From: Pararge aegeria
Lineage: Eukaryota; Arthropoda; Insecta; Lepidoptera; Nymphalidae
Direction of reading: 5' to 3'
DNA length: 64,000 bases
Assembly: GCF_905163445.1 (NCBI RefSeq)
Contig: NC_053189.1
Span: 15,394,001 to 15,458,000, forward strand
The notes under the pieces: model-generated
Seen by the model: only the letters and a program-made list of their open reading frames with translations
Told to the model about the DNA's origin: nothing
Database searches by the model: none
Shown here: in pieces, positions 10,627 to 21,942 of the stretch
Numbering within the stretch: position 1 is the stretch's first letter
Layout of the letters: each line of letters starts with the position of its first letter
Program-made: the position numbers and the translations under genes

Positions 10627-10991
10627 ACGTGACAACGTCTTATAATTCGATGGAGCGGAAAAACATGACGTATGCGGTGTTACCGCGCTCTGAGGCGTTC
10701 CATTCAAGGCTTGAAGTGCAAGCGAGAGCGCGGAACGAGCGACAAAGAGGCACAGTCGGCCTCCGCGTTCGACATCTGTCTCTCTCCTACTTGAGTGAGC
10801 GATGCGTCCGCGTGGACAGCTTCTATACAATAATACATTTACATGTTTTCGGCAAGGATGAAGTGCAGTGAAAAGTGAATGTGGTGTCAATTGTTTATAG
10901 CAACGATAATATCTATCAAACAAATAAAATAAAAATTTTCTTTTGAAAAATGCAACCATTCCATCAGTATTTTCTTACGACGTTGTCACGT
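10627..10991. mobile_element. TIR element (ACGTGACAACGTC termini)
   Basis: The left end ACGTGACAACGTCTTA and the right end, read as reverse complement ACGTGACAACGTCGTA, are inverted repeats of at least 13 bases bounding 365 bases. The interior is unusually GC-rich for this locus ('gagcgcggaacgagcgacaaagaggcac'). It contains AATAAA at 10923-10928 but no transposase. It is a non-autonomous DNA element of unknown superfamily, inserted just after the exon at 10371-10603. Confidence 0.7.
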
Positions 10992-11853
10992 TCATCTATC
11001 GTCAGTAATCCGACTTTAACCAATTATTATTTTTTCTGCAAGAGAGCTAGTCTGGACCAGTTCTACATTCATTCTTCTTTATGCCGCGCAACATTGAAAG
11101 CAACATTGCTGTATTTCGGTTTATAGAGCTTGGTGGCCGGTATGAACACAGACACATGAGGCTCACCACATACGCTTCAGGTTGACAAAGGGTGGAATTT
11201 TGCATGGCGAGGACGCTCATTTTGATTGACGCTAATGATTTGTCCCTCAGATAAAAAGTAGGCTTTCTTCGTTCTTTATCTTGTTTAATGCCAAGCTACT
11301 GCTCAACAAAGGCGGAAAATATGTAATTGTTCTAAATACAGTTTAGGTTTATAATTTAAACATAAAAGTTACAAAATAAAAATCGAAATAGGTACATAAA
11401 AATGGCTTTATTTAGCAAATTCAATTTATGTTTGTTTAAGGGCTGTAACAACCAAAGGCGCAAGTCACTCTAAAATGGCGGTGGGACAGACGTAGCTTAG
11501 ACCTGATCATTGCTTTTTAACGGACATGATTGTCGTCAAGCAATGGCCTATCGTTAATTAAAAAAAAAGCCATACCATACATTTGACTTTAATAGACGAG
11601 GACAAATGTCATTTTAGTGATTATAGACTGCTATCTATGTTTACTGGAAGCAACATGGTGCTGCATGGAACACGATAAGACGGCCTCGTTCACATTTTAC
11701 CACTAGTCATTCATCTTGGACTAAAAGTTGTCCCAAAGTTTCCCATAATCATAAGTTATCACGCTCAAGTCAATAAACTATGAAATATACTAACTTTAGA
11801 ATTATGTTGTGCTAGCTGTTGGCGTTATTAATACAGTTTTTCCCCTCCCACAG
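10992..11853. other. spacer, nothing recognised
   Basis: AT-rich intronic sequence before exon 11854. It ends in the pyrimidine tract 'tttttcccctcccacag'. No exon or clear repeat is seen. Confidence 0.4.
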
Positions 11854-12095
11854 CTATATTTACTAAAAACAGCGTTGGCAAGGATATAGCGGTCGTGGAA
11901 GGATACAGCTATTGTAAAGACAAGAGGAGTAAGCACAACATTTGGCGATGCACCCGAGGTCGCACGTGCAAGAGTCGTTTCAAACTGACCACGGACAATA
12001 TGATCTGGCAGTTCTTCCGCGTACACGACCACGACCCACCGAATTATCTGATAAGCAACGGCGTTTATTACACCCGTAGGATATTTACCAAGTAG
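11854..12095 (+). CDS. mod(mdg4): FLYWCH terminal exon 6 (class I)
   Basis: The acceptor cccctcccacag ends at 11853. 80 residues follow, opening IFTKNSVGKDIAVVEGYSYC and continuing KDKRSKHNIWRC-x5-CKSRF, then HDH and PPNYLISNGVYYTRRIFTK. The finger ligands are intact. The second aromatic of the usual FYY motif is Cys here. It is clearly the sister of exon 13685: both have (F)xKNSxGKD, GYSYxKDKR and xIWRCTRG. A local tandem duplication therefore produced the pair. It ends five residues later than its sister. AATAAA is at 12196-12201. The GTG at 11895 is internal and is not a start. Confidence 0.86.
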
Positions 12096-13059
12096 TCATT
12101 GTTTAATAATCCACTTTGACGAGTTCATTTGCTAAATTTGGCTCACAATACATCTTTAATTCCTAACGACCTTAAAATATTTATTCAGTAGTTTCAATAA
12201 ACAAAGGAAAAAAAAATGGTTGCGTATAAGCACATAGTGTGTAAACAGTGAAATTCTGAATTGAAAGTTAATATTATTTGTAACAACTTTATCGCACGTG
12301 AAATTTTAGTACACTTTTAAATTAATGAGCACCTTAAAATTATTAAAACAAAATGTCATAGATAATTTATAATTACGTTACATTGTAGCTGTAATTGAGC
12401 CTTTATAATTTACATCGATATTGACATCGACAATATTCTATAGCGCAAAAAGGAGTAATCTTACGCTGACTAAAAACTTATGTAAACTCCAATGAAATAC
12501 AGACCTTATTAGTATACATTTAGATTTGAAAATCATTAAAAACAAGACTCAAACTATCTCGGTCTTAACAGCGAATGCTTAATTGACGAATACGCGCCAA
12601 CCTATAACGATGACAAACGAAGATTTTTCTCTAATGCAGAGCATTGTGATTAGCTAAAATATGCGTACATACACGTTATAGAACTGGCGGTACCGTATAT
12701 TTTTCTGTTCTATAAAATAATTGCAATTCTAGTTATAAATATGTTATGATTAAAAAGTATATAGTCAAATTAATATATTGTATTAACTGTCACAAATTGT
12801 CCTATTTCAAAGAGCGCGTGATAACTTTAATGAATTACGAAAAGGCGTTTAATTGTAAATGGTGTAACTAAATTTTGCTTCACAAGTAATAAGGTAACAC
12901 CAACTTTATTACTTGTTGGGAAGCAAAATTTGTTTACGATATTTTGAAAGATGTTTCGGCTGCCGCTAATTGCCTGCAATTCTTAAGCAAGCTTCCACTT
13001 TGGACTGCATTGGCTCCGTGGCGGTAAAAATAAACTTACTTAATTACATATGTTCATAC
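12096..13059. other. spacer with one inverted repeat
   Basis: AT-rich. An imperfect inverted repeat lies at about 12872-12934: 'aaattttgcttcacaagtaataa' and its near complement 'ttattacttgttgggaagcaaaattt'. No coding exon is seen. Confidence 0.45.
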
Positions 13060-13330
13060 CAACAAATACAGATGTATATTTTTATAGTAATCATTAATAG
13101 ACCAAGCAGATGGTAAGTGAAAAAACATCGACTGTAAACAGAGCAAAACAACACAGAGAATGCACGGCACACGTCCTAGAAAGTGAAGTCCTATTTCCAT
13201 CAACCACAGACGTAGGTATTCCAGCCTCATGTGCCTTAATACACCGGCAACCACGCCCCGGAATACAGCAACATTGCTTGGCGGCAAAAATACCAGCTCT
13301 TTCACAAAAAGATCTCTTATCACTTTTTTA
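13060..13330 (-). repeat. dispersed repeat of the 'caacaatgctgct' family
   Basis: Contains 'ctcatgtgccttaatacaccggcaaccacgcccc...acagcaacattgcttggcgg', a phrase recurring in varied form at 18000-18130, 35840-36020, 41490-41590 and 56770-56890. Probably fragments of one lepidopteran retroelement. The open frames across it on both strands look fortuitous. Confidence 0.5.
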
Positions 13331-13684
13331 ATCCAACTACAAGTTAACCCTTGACTGCAATCCCATCTGCTAAGTTATGATGCTGAAGTCACACTTCTTA
13401 TTCGAAAATAGTATGAGTTTACGAAATGTATTTCTTGGATTGTAACGATTCTAATATGATACAAAATCAGGGCCGAATATGTTGAAAGCAAGCCATTCGG
13501 TAATGGTGTTACAAGAATATCGCATTAACGCAACTATCCCGGATCCACGTCGTATTACGTCCTACTTGCTACCAATCACAAGGCTTCTTTAAATCAGCGC
13601 CTCTCGTGATTGGTTCTAAACTTACCGCAAACGACGGGTGGTTTTGACCGTATATTTACTTATTCACCTGTTTTACTTTTACAG

Positions 13685-13908
13685 TGACCTTTGCAAAGAA
13701 CAGCCAAGGCAAGGATGTAGCAGTGCTGAAAGGATACAGTTATTACAAAGATAAAAGGTGCAACGAGATTTGGCGTTGCACAAGAGGTGGCCATTGTAAA
13801 GGCCGGTTCAAGCTGAACTCGGAATATCAGCTTGAACAGATAATCTCCATACACGACCATGAACCATCAAGTTACATAATACGAGATGGTTATTATTTTA
13901 GAGTTTAG
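13685..13908 (+). CDS. mod(mdg4): FLYWCH terminal exon 7 (class I)
   Basis: The acceptor cttttacag ends at 13684. 74 residues follow: VTFAKNSQGKDVAVLKGYSYY, KDKRCNEIWRC-x5-CKGRF, then HDH and PSSYIIRDGYYFRV. All zinc ligands are present. It is the sister of exon 11854, about 1.8 kb upstream, which it matches in the KDKR insert and in a loop shorter than that of other class I members. AATAAA is at 14035-14040, so a 3' UTR of about 150 bases is likely. Confidence 0.86.
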
Positions 13909-14868
13909 GTCATAACAATATCTTATCAGGTGCGGATACCATGGTAGTAGGTACAGATTTGGGTACTACACAAAGCGATAAATACACTGGGAACGTTGGA
14001 GATCTGGATTGTTTTACTTTTTTTATAAAAAGCAAATAAAAGGGAATTTTCTGGTTAAAAAATTGCCAAAGGTTTTATGTGAGTAAAAAGTCACTTGCAA
14101 TCAGTGCATCTTTATAAGTAGTCCAAAGTACGGCCGGTACTGTATATTTAAAAAAAAAAATCCAATAAGCTTTAACCTGACATCGAAAATAGAATTTTAA
14201 CTAACTAATTATGTGAGTTATTCGATCTGTTTATATTATAAAAATGTTATCCATGACTTTGAAATCATGTTTTTTTTATTTTACCTTTTGTCCGAATATT
14301 CTTTTATGATTTGTAATGTAAAAAATTTTTTTCTTTATGGCTCTGTCTTTTTTTCATACAAAAATATAGACAATTCGTTTATAAAAAAATATAGACGATT
14401 ACGAAAAATAAACTACTGAAACATTCTACTAAAGAGTTCCTTTCCTTATCTCCCAAAATTGCCAGCATCCTCATCAATCTATAATTATAGTATAAGTAAT
14501 AGTTATAGCCTTAAGTCATAAAACGTAGTGTGTAGGTCCTGGTCATTTAATTGCTAAAAAATGATGCAACCTGGAGGTCTGTGCATTAATATCACAGAGT
14601 AAAAATAGTCATACAGAGGTTCGACACAGCCATCTAGACATAGCAATCGTGCGGTTAATGCGGGGTTGAACTTGAAACCTTACTGACCTTGGTAGTTGTT
14701 TACTCCTAGAGTCAGTAAGGTAGCTCGATAGCCTCCAGTCAGTGTCGGCATTTACCCTTAGATCATAGGCGTCGAACAACTGTATTTCTTCTTTATACTT
14801 TATATTGTTAATAAGCTTTGGATGATGATTTCGATGGGGTACTTATTTGTCTTCTGTTTCTGTTACAG
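13909..14868. other. spacer, presumed 3' UTR then intron
   Basis: AATAAA at 14035-14040. The rest is very AT-rich, including long T runs near 14270-14350, with no recognised element. The 68-residue frame at 14213-14419 is low-complexity and unlikely to be coding. Confidence 0.4.
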
Positions 14869-15113
14869 TTCAATTCGTTATTAACAACTGTGGAAAGGAA
14901 ATCGCAATACTAGACCACTACGCTTTCGGCCGCGACCTCAGAAGTGTGAACGCCTCCATATGGAGGTGTACTCGAGGAGCTCGATGCAAAGCGCGTTTCA
15001 AACTCACACCAGATGGTCTTTCTAGAATCATCTCGGAGCACAATCATGAACGACCCAAGTGCTTCGTTAGCAAGGGACTTTATTTTACAAGTAAAAGTAG
15101 TTTATTTCATTAA
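14869..15113 (+). CDS. mod(mdg4): FLYWCH terminal exon 8 (class I)
   Basis: The acceptor tctgtttctgttacag ends at 14868. 81 residues follow: VQFVINNCGKEIAILDHYAF, then the unusual GRDLRSVNASI, WRC-x5-CKARF, HNH and RPKCFVSKGLYFTSKSSLFH. The zinc ligands are intact. The aromatic motif is weakened (HYAFG in place of GYTFY). The C-terminus carries a Ser-rich extension of about eight residues past the usual GxYxx end. AATAAA lies at 15264-15269. The ATG at 14847 is upstream of the acceptor in intron sequence. Confidence 0.84.
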
Positions 15114-15527
15114 GATGCAATGTAATTGTTGTAGTTGCTTAGTCCTTTTTAAACATAGGCATTAAACTTTTAAGCGGCTTTAAGCGATGTGTCTTTCTAT
15201 GTCTTATCTCTAGTCACTAATTATATCTCAGTTTTTAAAGTAATTAATGTGTAAGAACTTTTAAATAAAATAATTAGGAACTCGGAAATTTATTTTAAGC
15301 TGACTCAAAATAAAGAATGAGATTCATTCACCAATCATCGCGTTTTTATTTCTTCCTTGTATTACCTTACTTAAAGTTTTTATAGTTCTTTTTAATTTGA
15401 AATAATGTTTTGTCTAGTCATGTTCACTTAAATTGAATGCGCATTTGATAAAGATCTTCTTAAATTATTTTAAGTTTTTATCAATTTCGATACAGAGTTT
15501 GGTGTCTTACACATAATATTATTTCAG
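15114..15527. other. short spacer between two terminal exons
   Basis: About 410 bases with AATAAA at 15264-15269 serving the exon ending at 15113, then an AT-rich intron end leading to the acceptor at 15527. Nothing else seen. Confidence 0.5.
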
Positions 15528-16387
15528 AATACAACTCAGATAGATCTCCCAATGCCAATGAGAAAATGCACGGTACTTGGAAAGACATGTTTTTGGGCGA
15601 CTTTCATAAAGTAACTATTGATAACGGGTCCGCAGATGAAGAAACAAAACAGTCCTTACTATCACCTGCAAACAATCTTATGGAAGATTCAGATGGGCCT
15701 CCAGATCCAATCTCATCACCGCTGTCAAAACTAACATCTTCGTCTATTGATGATCAAAGAACGCCTTACTTATTGAAGGCCAAAAATGATAGCGCAGAAA
15801 GTGGCGATGAGTTTTGTCTAACTAATCATTGTGTTGATTATAGCCCATATCCTTCCGGAAATTCAGTGACGTCTTCAGGCCAGTCGTCTCCAACTCCTGA
15901 TATACGAAGTAGCGGTCAAAAACGCTTTGATACCTGGGCGGATAATAAGAGGAAGCGACTTAAAAATGAGGGCAAAGTCTATTTATCAAAACGTGGTCAT
16001 ATTGTACCAGCAAAGGTGATTGGTAACCCTTGCAATTGTAAATACAACTGTAGCACTAAGCTGACACCCGAAGAAAGAATGGATATATTTGAGAAGTTTT
16101 GGAAATTGGGCGATCGGGAGAAACAATGGCTTCACGTTGCGAGCTACAGTTCTAAGGAGAGAAAGAAAAAGGATTCGCAAAAAGACATGAAGCGTAATCG
16201 TCAATTCACCTACAAGTATTACCTACCGAAGGATTTAACACGAGTAGAAGTTTGTAAAACAATGTTTTTAAATACGTATGCTGTAAGCGAAAGAGTAGTT
16301 CGCACTGCTTGGGCTAAGTATGATGGCAGAAATGTAGTAGAAAGAGACATGAGGGGTAGACGTAAAAATCTTAAACCGAAAACATAA
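15528..16387 (+). CDS. mod(mdg4): Cys-box terminal exon A (non-FLYWCH)
   Basis: The acceptor ataatattatttcag ends at 15527. The frame opens in the same phase as the FLYWCH exons and gives 286 residues. The first ~150 are Ser/Pro/Asp-rich and probably disordered. Then comes a domain I recognise from many uncharacterised insect proteins: NPCNCKYNC, LTPEERMDIFEKFWKL, a basic linker, YKYYLPK, and VEVCKTMFLNTYAVSERVVRTA, followed by a basic tail (RGRRKNLKPK). Its function is not known, and the Cys residues suggest metal binding. It differs from exons 42877 and 44964 but shares the C-rich box, the IFxxFWxL core and the VC-x3-FLNT motif. AATAAA is at 16450-16455. Membership of the same locus is inferred from strand, phase and position inside the array. 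An ATG at 15566 gives a fallback reading as a single-exon gene. Confidence 0.72.
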
Positions 16388-17769
16388 TCGGGTTAAACCC
16401 ATATAGTCCATATAAGTATCTGTAGAGTCCCATTGCATAGAGCAAAATCAATAAAATGGTACTCGGTAGGTAGTTTGACCATTTTTCGTATGTTATAATA
16501 ATACACCTAGTGTTTTTTTTTTTAAATAAAGCAAGTAGTTATATAATATCGAGATATACGTGTAATGGAATTACGAGATACGGTTGAAGGGGGCATTCTT
16601 CTTAAGAAATTACTCTGTCAAATTAAATCAAAGAAGCATATTTATTTTCCCATACAAACTAATTCAAAAAATTATCAGTGTTTACTTATAAAAAACGAAT
16701 ATTGAAGATAAAAGAACGACACGTGCATAGTACATTCGCTGTGACATTGAATGTGACGTTAGCGCTGTATCTGATCTCTTGAATTAGGTTTTGAGTAGAC
16801 AATGGTTTACTCAAATACTATTAGAGTTTTGGTTTCACAGATCAAAGTTAGACACAGTGATTAATGTACCTCTAAAACCTCTGAAGTATTATTTCATTTA
16901 CACGTTGTACTAATCAATCTTGTTTACTTTTTTTAAGCTGATACATTAATAAATTTATTGATATTCCCTAATTAGGTTAAGGTAGGCATTCCGGTATGAT
17001 GGCGCAATAAAAGCGTTTAGGGTTTAATAAGTTAAATAAACTGCTACTAACCTTATCAGGTTTGATTGTATAAGATACTAAAATTTGGGTCTTTTTCAAG
17101 TACTGAAACTGTATGTTAGTAATTGGACAGTAGTGTAAAACTTTTTGCTTCGTTGTCAAATGTTTTGTTAAAGAAATGTTCTCTCATTAATTGAATGAGT
17201 TCATTTTTACGTGCGACATAATCATCTATATTGATAAAACTAGTCATTGTTAGAAATGTACAATTGTAAATTGTACTATATATTCTAAGTAAATGTTTAT
17301 TTATTTATTCAATGTATATTGATGTCTATGATTAAAAGAATGTTAATTGATGTCTATGATTAACACAATGTTTATTAATCAATTAATATACTTGTTATGC
17401 TTACCATGCCGCCCGAGTTAAATAAGCTGCTTATAGATTTCCTTAATACCTGATATCACCTGACAGCACTTCAATCTTAGATTGCTTCGCTACTTAACAT
17501 CAGGTTGGATTGCACTAAATATTTCTCATAATGACTGCCTCCAGTGACAAACTCCTAACGCTTGCATTTTTCTTAACCACCTATAATGTCACCTTGAAAT
17601 CAAGTGGATACGCATTTTCAATCACCAAACTAGGCTAAATCATCTAGGCTAAATGATAACATAACATCAGTAAGTTAAATAAGATTTCCATGTTCGATAT
17701 CTAAGGCTGATATCGAGATAGGAACAGGAACTCAAGTTCTGTATCTTATCTTATATCTTTAAACGAGCA
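16388..17769. other. 3' UTR and spacer
   Basis: AATAAA at 16450-16455. The remainder is AT-rich. A short direct repeat lies at 17318-17365 ('gatgtctatgattaa' twice). No coding exon seen. Confidence 0.4.
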
Positions 17770-17955
17770 ATTCTTGTATATATATAATTGGAATCTCGAA
17801 ATCGGCTCCAACGATTTAATGAAATTTGGTAAACGGGGGTTTTGGGGGCGAAAAATCGATCTAGCTAGGATTCATTTTTAGAAAATGTCAGTTTATTTGT
17901 GTTTTCCGGTAATAAACGATTTAGTGCAACGAAGTTGCACGGGTCAGCTAGTTAA
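17770..17955 (+). mobile_element. Helitron-like fragment
   Basis: Ends 'caacgaagttgcacgggtcagctagt', resembling the CTAG|T 3' terminus of lepidopteran Helitron-like repeats. The left side contains 'attggaatctcg...cgatttaatgaaatttgg'. Its orientation is opposite to the copies at 5613 and 27636. Confidence 0.4.
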
Positions 17956-17999
17956 GTATAGTTTTCAAAGGAAGATAACTTATGTTTTGAAGTCATTAT

Positions 18000-18130
18000 A
18001 TTACGTGCCGCCCTACTCGTATGTCCATCAACCCGAGGCCTTGGAGCCTCATGTACCTGTATTACACCGGAAAGCACGCCCTTCAGACCTGTATACAGCT
18101 ATGCTGCTAGGCAGCAGAAGTAAGCAAGGC
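18000..18130 (-). repeat. dispersed repeat of the 'caacaatgctgct' family
   Basis: Contains 'cctcatgtacctgtattacaccggaaagcacgccc...ctatgctgctaggcagcag', matching the fragments at 13060, 35840, 41490 and 56770. The open frame at 17885-18310 spans this repeat and two other fragments, so I do not call it a gene. Confidence 0.5.
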
Positions 18131-18305
18131 AGCAGTATTTCCCATATTAGCTGTAGAAACTCTACTACTAAAAATTCATCCAAATCCATAATAATTAATA
18201 CTTCTAAGTTATGGTGCCTATGGTGCTATGGGCTTCATAACAGGGCTCAGAGTCACTCAGTGGGCGAAGGAGAGAGCTATTGCTCGGATAATCTCAACGC
18301 GATCA

Positions 18306-18535
18306 AATAAGAAATGAGGAGATCCTTAGAAGAACCAGAGTTAATGACATAGCTCAACAAGTCGCGAAGCAATGGGCGGGGCACATAGCTCGAAGAAAGG
18401 ATGGAAGTCGGGGTCCTAAGGTGCTGGTATGGCAGCCGCAATGGTAAGCGCAGTGTTATTCGACCCCCAACGAGGTGGACGGCCGACATTAAGCGCGTCA
18501 GCTGCAGGATCTAAGCGGCACAAAGCCGTGGAACT
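18306..18535 (+). mobile_element. RTE-like LINE fragment (ORF2 end)
   Basis: In-frame pieces read ILRRTRVNDIAQQVAKQWAGHIARR, then a GPKVL motif, as at the C-terminus of RTE-type reverse-transcriptase ORFs. Stops interrupt it. The same region is found at 21480-21770 and, truncated, elsewhere. Confidence 0.65.
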
Positions 18536-18599
18536 TTTTGAAAATTATGAACTCCCTTCAAAATACCTAGCGGTTTATATGATGAAGATACGCTGTCAA

Positions 18600-18775
18600 A
18601 CTAGAATGTACCTTTCGTTGAACACTAACTCCAGTTGTTGACCGTATTTGTACCAGAGGTTGACCAATATTTTAATGGTGATTCTGATATCCTGATTCTA
18701 AAGAAGAGTCAAAGGCAAGAGCTAACTGGTATAACAAGACTCGGATGTATTTTGCACACATAGTAGGGGTTCTTT
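18600..18775 (+). repeat. duplicated block, copy 1 of 2
   Basis: 'agaatgtacctttcgttgaacactaactccagtt...ttgaccgtatttgtaccagaggttgacc...caaaggcaagagctaactggtataacaag' recurs at 21943-22132. In both places it follows an RTE-like LINE tail, so the two loci may be copies of one composite repeat. Confidence 0.7.
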
Positions 18776-18904
18776 GTTGATCATTTAGTTCTTCTGATAA
18801 TCTTGATGCAATCTAATCTTGTTTTTGATCAAAGAATTTTATGAAAAGTCGTGGTAACCCCTTTTCAAATGATCTTGTAAATTAAAAAACGTCCTCCTTT
18901 GCAG

Positions 18905-19137
18905 TACAATGGGTAATGAAACAGTCAGGCAAGGAGCTGGCAATCATCGACAAGTTCACCTACTACTGCAGCTCACGGAGTAAAACGACTGGTGCTTGGC
19001 GTTGCACCACAGGCGCACGCTGTAAAGCGCATTTCACCGCCTACATTAAAAATAAGAAAATATTCAGAGCGGACCTAGAGCATAATCACTTGCCACCGCG
19101 GTTTATTATGCTGGATGGCGTGTTCGTGAAGATTTAA
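18905..19137 (+). CDS. mod(mdg4): FLYWCH terminal exon 9 (class I)
   Basis: The acceptor gtcctcctttgcag ends at 18904. 77 residues follow: VQWVMKQSGKELAIIDKFTYYC, SRSKTTGAWRC-x5-CKAHF, HNH, and PPRFIMLDGVFVKI. The domain is intact. The normally basic residue before Phe in CKARF is His. The VQWVMK opening links it to exon 30523. It stands alone between repeat-rich spacers of about 2.5 and 4.6 kb. No AATAAA is obvious close behind the stop; ATAAA-containing sequence near 19590 is a weak possibility. The ATG at 18916 is internal to the exon and is not needed. Confidence 0.86.
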
Positions 19138-19154
19138 GCACAATTTATATCATA

Positions 19155-19480
19155 AAAATTAGGTCAAAGTCAAAGTCAAATATTTCTATATTCAAATAGA
19201 TACAAAAATGGCCCTTTTGATGCGTTGGTTACATACAAAATGTGTACATAGTAGTGGGTACTGATGGTGATAACTACTAATACTTTCATAAGAGAGACTT
19301 TAAAACCCACTACGCTGCCCCGATACGACTTGGCGGACTTTAACCTAACGTGTTAGTGATAACAATGGGAACCGACGGCTTTGCGTGCTCTCCAAGATAC
19401 GGGGGTACAAATCAAAAACCCAATACCTCACTTTCAACGATGTGTGAACACGGGAATCGAACCCAGGCCAATTGATAAAC
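19155..19480 (-). mobile_element. SINE-like element, reverse orientation
   Basis: Begins 'caaagtcaaagtcaaatatttctatattcaaatagat...cttttgatgcgttggttacat', a body found again at 62280-62400. It ends near a reverse-complement box B, 'gggaatcgaaccca' at about 19451. It is therefore a tRNA-promoter retroelement on the minus strand. It lies 17 bases after the exon stop at 19137. Confidence 0.6.
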
Positions 19481-19569
19481 AAAGGCTTCACATGTTCATC
19501 GATTACGACTAATGAATAAGTTAAGCAGTTTGCTAGCAATATTTTGTAAATTTTAGTAAGTGCCAACAT

Positions 19570-20740
19570 TTATTGAGTCTTGGAAAAAACTTATAAATAA
19601 TATATATATTTATGAGTTTCTCTACATAATGCATAATGTAAAGGATACATTTTAAACATCTAGTTTTGTAGTAACTTTTTTTAGAATACAGAGTTATAAA
19701 GTGAAAGCCTAGCTAGTTTCCTTTGATTAACTAATACTTATTTATCTATACATTAATACGGGGAGCAAAAACTTTTAGCCCATAATTACGAAAATTGCAA
19801 ATTGCACACACGAAAAGGAGTGCAGAATGGAAGAGTGCTAATTTTTTTTCATTTATTCATAAAACATACATTAAATCAATAAAAAAAAACTTTCTAAAAA
19901 GATCTATTTCCAGCAGTGGACGTCAATTCGTAGAAGTGATAATGATTGTAAGTTTGTGTGTTTTGTCTTAGTTCTTATTTCTTCTTTGAATAATGAAATA
20001 ATGGGTGGTAAATTGATAAAGTCATAGTAAATACTACTTAGTTTTTAAGTAAGAAGGTAAATTCTTTTGTAATATAAATAGAAAATAATTAAAAGTGGTA
20101 GATATGCCATCATAAGATTTAATGGCGATTTATTTTCAACCATATTGCTGCCAATACATAGCATAACATTTAATTTTATAAATATTTCCAATTGATGACC
20201 TCTATCCCTCATTCCTGAATAACGTGGTCCACGTGAGATCTTGGGCGAATTGTGTCATTAATCACATGCCAATGTCTCATGGGGCATAATATTTGCGCAT
20301 TGGGTGACTCAACGGAACTATGCAGGACGTGTTCCTGGCATGCTCTGCGAACTGTTGCTCTCACTGCTTGTTAGGCGATGGTTTACCACTTACCGTCAGG
20401 TGGAACATCATTTATACTCTTTATTTGCACACGAATAAAAATACAGAAGAAGAATAAAAAAAACATAGACAGAAGAAGTATACAAAAGGCGGCCTTATCG
20501 CTTTGTAGCGATCTCTTCCAGGCAACCTTACGATAAGGAAAACAAAAGGGTAACATACTGCAGGTTGTGCATAATAAAAAAAAAACCAAATCAATAACTA
20601 CATAGGTACTAATACTTGAACTAGATTACACATATAAAATAATACATAATAGAATAAATATTAGCAAAAAATAAATAATAATAAACTAATATATACTATA
20701 ACATATCATAAATACATTAATAACAGTAAATACTATTACA
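19570..20740. other. repeat-rich spacer
   Basis: A short RTE-like tail piece is at about 19895-19945 ('ttccagcagtggacgtcaattcg'). A retroelement 3' piece is at about 20220-20410 ('gatggtttaccacttaccgtcaggtgg'). No coding exon seen. Confidence 0.4.
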
Positions 20741-20748
20741 AGTCGTCT

Positions 20749-20940
20749 TCAATGTAAAATATAGTGGTTTTTGACAGCTTTCTTAAAAATCCAAAGTGAC
20801 TTAGACTGCCTTATGTCGACTGGGAGCGCATTCCACAGCGCTATGGCTTGCACTGTAAACGAGTGCTCATAGAACTTAGTTCTATGAAAAGGCATACTAA
20901 GAGTCAGCGCGCGACACGATCTTAAATCAGATTGCACTCC
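20749..20940 (-). mobile_element. non-LTR retrotransposon ORF2 C-terminal fragment
   Basis: The minus strand encodes SDLRSCRALTLSMPF, YEHSFTVQAIALWNALPVDIR and SLWIFKKAVKNHY. This is the classic C-terminal tail of Jockey/I-type LINE reverse transcriptases (aromatic-x-LWNxLPxxI, then a basic helix). It is a 5'-truncated, dead copy. Confidence 0.8.
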
Positions 20941-21244
20941 CAGAAAAGTAAACTTCTCCTTAAGATAAGAAGGAGTTTTTAAATGATCATCATTGGTTTA
21001 CGATTAAAAAATATCGACGATGGTAGAAAAGTCTTTCAACTGGTCATATCTCGTTGATGACCGGCCTAAGGGCCTTAACCCTATAAGTATAATTTTATTT
21101 GGGCTGCGCTAAACTATAGGACAACAGATGACATTATAATTGAATTAAAAATAGTGATACAGTAATTGATTAATATATTATGGTATAGTTGCAATTCAAT
21201 GATTAATAATTATGTGCCCAACTTAGGTCACGTTTATAGATAAC

Positions 21245-21478
21245 ATGATTAAAATAGCAGTTTTGTTTAAAGAATACACCGTGCTGTTAACACCTGCTGA
21301 GCGAGTTAAAAGATACAGGGAAAAAATTAAACGAGACCCAGAAAAGTGTAAAATATTCAAGAGAAAAGAGAATAATAGAGTGAAAAAATATTCTTGCAAA
21401 AGACTTAACAGAAAAAGCAAAAGAAGCGAGAAGAAAACTATGGCGGGAGCAAAAGCGGAGAAAAAGAGAAAAGAATAA
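21245..21478 (+). other. basic open frame, possible transposon-derived
   Basis: 77 residues, very Lys/Arg-rich, containing LTPAERVKRYREKIKRDPEK, a phrase common in uncharacterised and transposon-linked insect proteins. An AG at 21259-21260 would put the frame in the array's splice phase, but the pyrimidine tract is poor. It runs straight into an RTE-like fragment. I regard it as a repeat-borne remnant and only a faint candidate for another terminal exon. Confidence 0.3.
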
Positions 21479-21479
21479 A

Positions 21480-21737
21480 ATTTAAATAGGGTGGATCGAA
21501 GCTGAAGTGGCAATGGGCAGGGCACATAACTCGGAGAACCGATGGACGTTGGGGTCTTAAGGTGCTGGATTGGCGACCCCGCTCCGGTAAACGCAGCGTA
21601 GGTCGGCCCCCAACGCGGTGGACAGATGACATCAGGCGAGTCGCTGGGAGCCGCTGGAGGCAAGCGGCCCAGGACCGTGGATTGTGGAACTCCCTACAAA
21701 ATACCTATGTCCACCAGTGGACGTCCATTGGTTGAAA

Positions 21738-21768
<31 letters not shown>

Positions 21769-21770
21769 TG
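21480..21770 (+). mobile_element. RTE-like LINE 3' end with (ATG)n tail
   Basis: Encodes pieces like LKWQWAGHITRRTDGRWG and, further on, SRWRQAAQDRGLWNSLQNTYVHQW. It ends in (ATG/GAT)n at about 21737-21766, the microsatellite tail typical of RTE-clade elements. It is 5'-truncated. Related tails occur at 18306, 41345, 48860 and 23400. Confidence 0.7.
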
Positions 21771-21942
21771 AGCCAGTCTCAAACAAATTAGGGATTGTTT
21801 TTCACTTGTTTCGATGTTTACTACCGTTTTTTTTTTAATTATTCGTTATCTAATTAATAGTTATTATACGAACTGAAAAATCTAATGAAGTTGGGTTTAA
21901 TCTATTTTGGTTTATTTTTATTAAACATAGAATTCCAAAAAC

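Noticed and set aside
10416..10871. 151-residue open frame on + strand
   Set aside because: It overlaps the FLYWCH exon 10371-10603 in another phase and runs into a TIR element. The FLYWCH frame has the domain, the acceptor and the shared phase.
17885..18310. 141-residue open frame
   Set aside because: It crosses the end of a Helitron-like fragment and a dispersed repeat; no coherent domain and no splice context.
21245..21478. Basic frame as a further terminal exon
   Set aside because: Phase fits, but the acceptor has no pyrimidine tract and the peptide phrase is common in transposon-linked insect frames; kept only as a weak feature.
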